Of a DNA stretch of 14,916 bases, positions 13,598 to 14,916 are shown in pieces. The DNA is from Parvularcula sp963922235. Lineage in GTDB: Bacteria > Pseudomonadota > Alphaproteobacteria > Caulobacterales > Parvularculaceae. Both the position numbers and the translations under genes were made by a program. The notes beneath the pieces were generated by a model. The model saw only the letters and a list, made by a program, of their open reading frames with translations, was not told the origin of the DNA and searched no databases. The stretch covers positions 1 to 14,916 of the forward strand of contig CAWUIJ010000067.1 in assembly GCA_963922235.1 (NCBI GenBank), in the 5' to 3' direction. Numbering within the stretch: position 1 is the first letter of the stretch; every line of letters begins with the position of its first letter.

Positions 13598-14524
13598 ATG
13601 ACCCGCACACGGAGAGAACGCACACGCGGCGACCTTTATGAGGAGGTCACCGCCCGGATCATCAGACAAATGGAGGAAGGCACGGTCCCTTGGGTTCAGC
13701 CTTGGACCAGCAAGGGCGCGGGCAGCCCGGCCCTTGGCCTGCCCCAGAACGCCGCCACGAAGCGCCCCTATTCCGGGATCAACATCTTACTCCTCTGGGG
13801 GGCGGCGCAGGAACAGGGACGCGAAAGCCAGCTCTGGCTGACCTTCAAACAGGCCCTCGCCTTGGGCGGGGCGGTGCGCAAGGGCGAGAAAGGCACCACC
13901 ATCGTCTATGCCGACCGCTTCACGCCTGAGAGCGAAAAGCAGAAGGCCGCTGAGACCGGCAGAGACGCGCGGGAGGTCGCGTTCCTGAAGCGGTACACGG
14001 TCTTTCACGTGGACCAGTGCGACGGGCTTCCCGAGGACGCCGTCACGGGCCGGGCACCCCTGCCCCCACGGCAGATCGAGCCCGTGGCGGAAAGCCTGAT
14101 CGAAGCCACGGGCGCGGATGTGCGCGTCGGCGGGGATCGTGCCTATTACGTGCCGTCACAGGATGTCATTCAGGTCCCGCCGCAACCAGCGTTCCGGGAC
14201 CAGATCAATTATTACCGCACCTGTTTTCACGAGCTGGGCCACTGGACGGGCCACGCCACGCGGCTGGCGCGGGATCTTTCGACCAGTTTCGGGACCAAGG
14301 ACTATGCCCGCGAGGAACTGGTCGCCGAAATGGCGAGCGCCTTCCTCTGCGCCGAGATGGGCATTCTCCCCACCGTGCGGCATGCGGATTATCTCGCGAA
14401 CTGGCTTGCGGTCCTGCGCGAGGACAAGCGGGCGATCTTCCGCGCCGCGTCCCTCGCCTCGAAAGCCGCCGACTTCGTGCTGGCCTTCCACACACCGCAA
14501 CAGGCCGATCAGCGCGCTGCCTGA
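13598..14524 (+). CDS. ardC: ArdC-family anti-restriction protein (ssDNA-binding N-domain plus zincin-like metallopeptidase)
   Basis: A 308-residue protein. The N-terminal ArdC domain shows DLYEEVTARIIRQMEEGTVPW (12-32), with RPYSGINILLLW (56-67) and TFKQALALGG (82-91), the ssDNA-binding module. The C-terminal zincin-like domain has HELGHWTGH (211-219) with zinc ligands His211 and His215, and EELVAEMASAFL (239-250) with the third ligand. ArdC proteins protect incoming plasmid DNA from type I/II restriction during conjugation. AAAGGA lies about 9 nt before the start. A ParB-like gene follows after 42 nt, a pair typical of alphaproteobacterial plasmids and integrative elements. Base composition is clearly higher in GC than the cargo region to its left. 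Confidence 0.95.
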   Translation: MTRTRRERTRGDLYEEVTARIIRQMEEGTVPWVQPWTSKGAGSPALGLPQNAATKRPYSGINILLLWGAAQEQGRESQLWLTFKQALALGGAVRKGEKGTTIVYADRFTPESEKQKAAETGRDAREVAFLKRYTVFHVDQCDGLPEDAVTGRAPLPPRQIEPVAESLIEATGADVRVGGDRAYYVPSQDVIQVPPQPAFRDQINYYRTCFHELGHWTGHATRLARDLSTSFGTKDYAREELVAEMASAFLCAEMGILPTVRHADYLANWLAVLREDKRAIFRAASLASKAADFVLAFHTPQQADQRAA

Positions 14525-14566
14525 GCGGCGCGCCCTCTTTCCCTCATTCACGTGAAAGACCATCCC

Positions 14567-14916
14567 ATGACCTATGAGACCTATCCCCTCGCCGCCCTCG
14601 CCATTGCCGAAGAAAACGTCCGCCACGCCGCGCGGCCCGATGACGGCATCCCGGCCCTTGCCCAGCTTATCGCGGATAGCGGCCTGCAGCAGCCGCTCTG
14701 CGGCTACAAAAAGGGGCGCACCAAGCTCCTCATCTATGACGGGCGGCGGCGCTTGGCTGCGCTGAAGCATCTCGCCAAGGAGGACCGTCTGCCCAAGGAC
14801 TGTCTTGGCGGCATTCCTTGCCGGATCGGCTCGAAGGCCGAGGCCCGCGCGGCGAGCCTTGGGGCGGGGCTGGGCGCGAAGGGCTTTCATCCGACCGAAG
14901 CCTCCCGGCAGTTCGC
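14567..14916 (+). CDS. ParB-like partition/nuclease-domain protein, N-terminal part, cut by window edge
   Basis: From the ATG at 14567 the frame is open to the window end (116 codons). It begins MTYETYPLAALAIAEENVRH with the ParB pattern PLxxLxxxxxNVR, then GIPALAQLIADSGLQQPL, and RTKLLIYDGRRRLAALKHLA. Box II normally reads GERR but is GRRR here (59-62). The usual box III ENxxR is replaced by AGLGA (100-104) before FHPTEA. Members next to ardC in mobile elements may have lost the CTP switch of chromosomal ParB and act as DNA-binding or nuclease-like proteins. The rest of the protein, including any helix-turn-helix, lies outside the window. It is likely co-transcribed with ardC. Confidence 0.85.
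   Translation, partial: MTYETYPLAALAIAEENVRHAARPDDGIPALAQLIADSGLQQPLCGYKKGRTKLLIYDGRRRLAALKHLAKEDRLPKDCLGGIPCRIGSKAEARAASLGAGLGAKGFHPTEASRQF

Noticed and set aside
13323..13669. Several 60-108 codon frames on both strands in the GC-rich leader of ardC
   Set aside because: High-GC sequence gives long chance frames; composition is Arg/Pro/Gly-rich and the region is better explained by hairpins.
14156..14890. 244-codon minus-strand frame
   Set aside because: Antisense to ardC and the ParB-like gene, both recognised by motif.
1..14916. CRISPR array or rRNA genes
   Set aside because: No regularly spaced repeats and no rRNA-like sequence seen.

Overview
The window looks like an alphaproteobacterial chromosome segment joined to an integrated mobile element. 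The evidence is moderate to high GC content, Rhodobacterales/Rhizobiales-like protein families, and an ArdC/ParB-like plasmid or ICE backbone at the right end. The exact genus cannot be read from the sequence.

Region 1 (1-4065, minus strand) reads as one catabolic transcription unit. A TetR-type regulator is followed by a bile-acid/Na+ symporter-like carrier. After these come three translationally coupled genes: an AtzG/HpxX-like small protein, an AtzE/HpxY-family amidase and a gamma-glutamyltransferase-fold hydrolase cut by the window edge. This amidase trio matches the hpxXYW (oxamate/ureide nitrogen) gene order, so the unit probably imports and hydrolyses a small amide, with TetR control.

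Region 2 (4283-6566, plus strand) holds an exported four-EF-hand protein, an exported acidic protein with a probable outer-membrane beta-barrel, and a conserved-hypothetical gene broken by an in-frame amber codon.

Region 3 (about 6700-6900) is the likely left junction of an integrated element. It contains three hairpins, a 20-bp copy of a tRNA-Leu 3' end (probable attachment core), and a perfect 2 x 12 bp tandem repeat. About 900 bp with no convincing gene follows.

Region 4 (7794-12709) is visibly AT-richer than both flanks and looks like cargo. It holds a two-gene unit (two-TM coiled-coil protein plus small unknown protein), a divergent Cys/Met-metabolism PLP enzyme, a truncated IS5-type transposase, and an overlapping pair: an NPPL-motif SAM methyltransferase and an enolase-superfamily enzyme. 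The enolase-superfamily enzyme lacks several of the usual catalytic or metal-binding positions. The three enzymes could modify an amino-acid-like molecule; this is inference only.

Region 5 (12863-14916) starts with a 444-bp internally deleted IS3-family derivative. A very GC-rich leader follows, with two tight hairpins and a long (about 146 nt) nested foldback. After it come ardC (anti-restriction, zincin domain) and a ParB-like gene with altered box motifs. The foldback directly upstream of an anti-restriction gene is the most interesting unexplained structure; a single-stranded promoter or a structured RNA leader are both possible.
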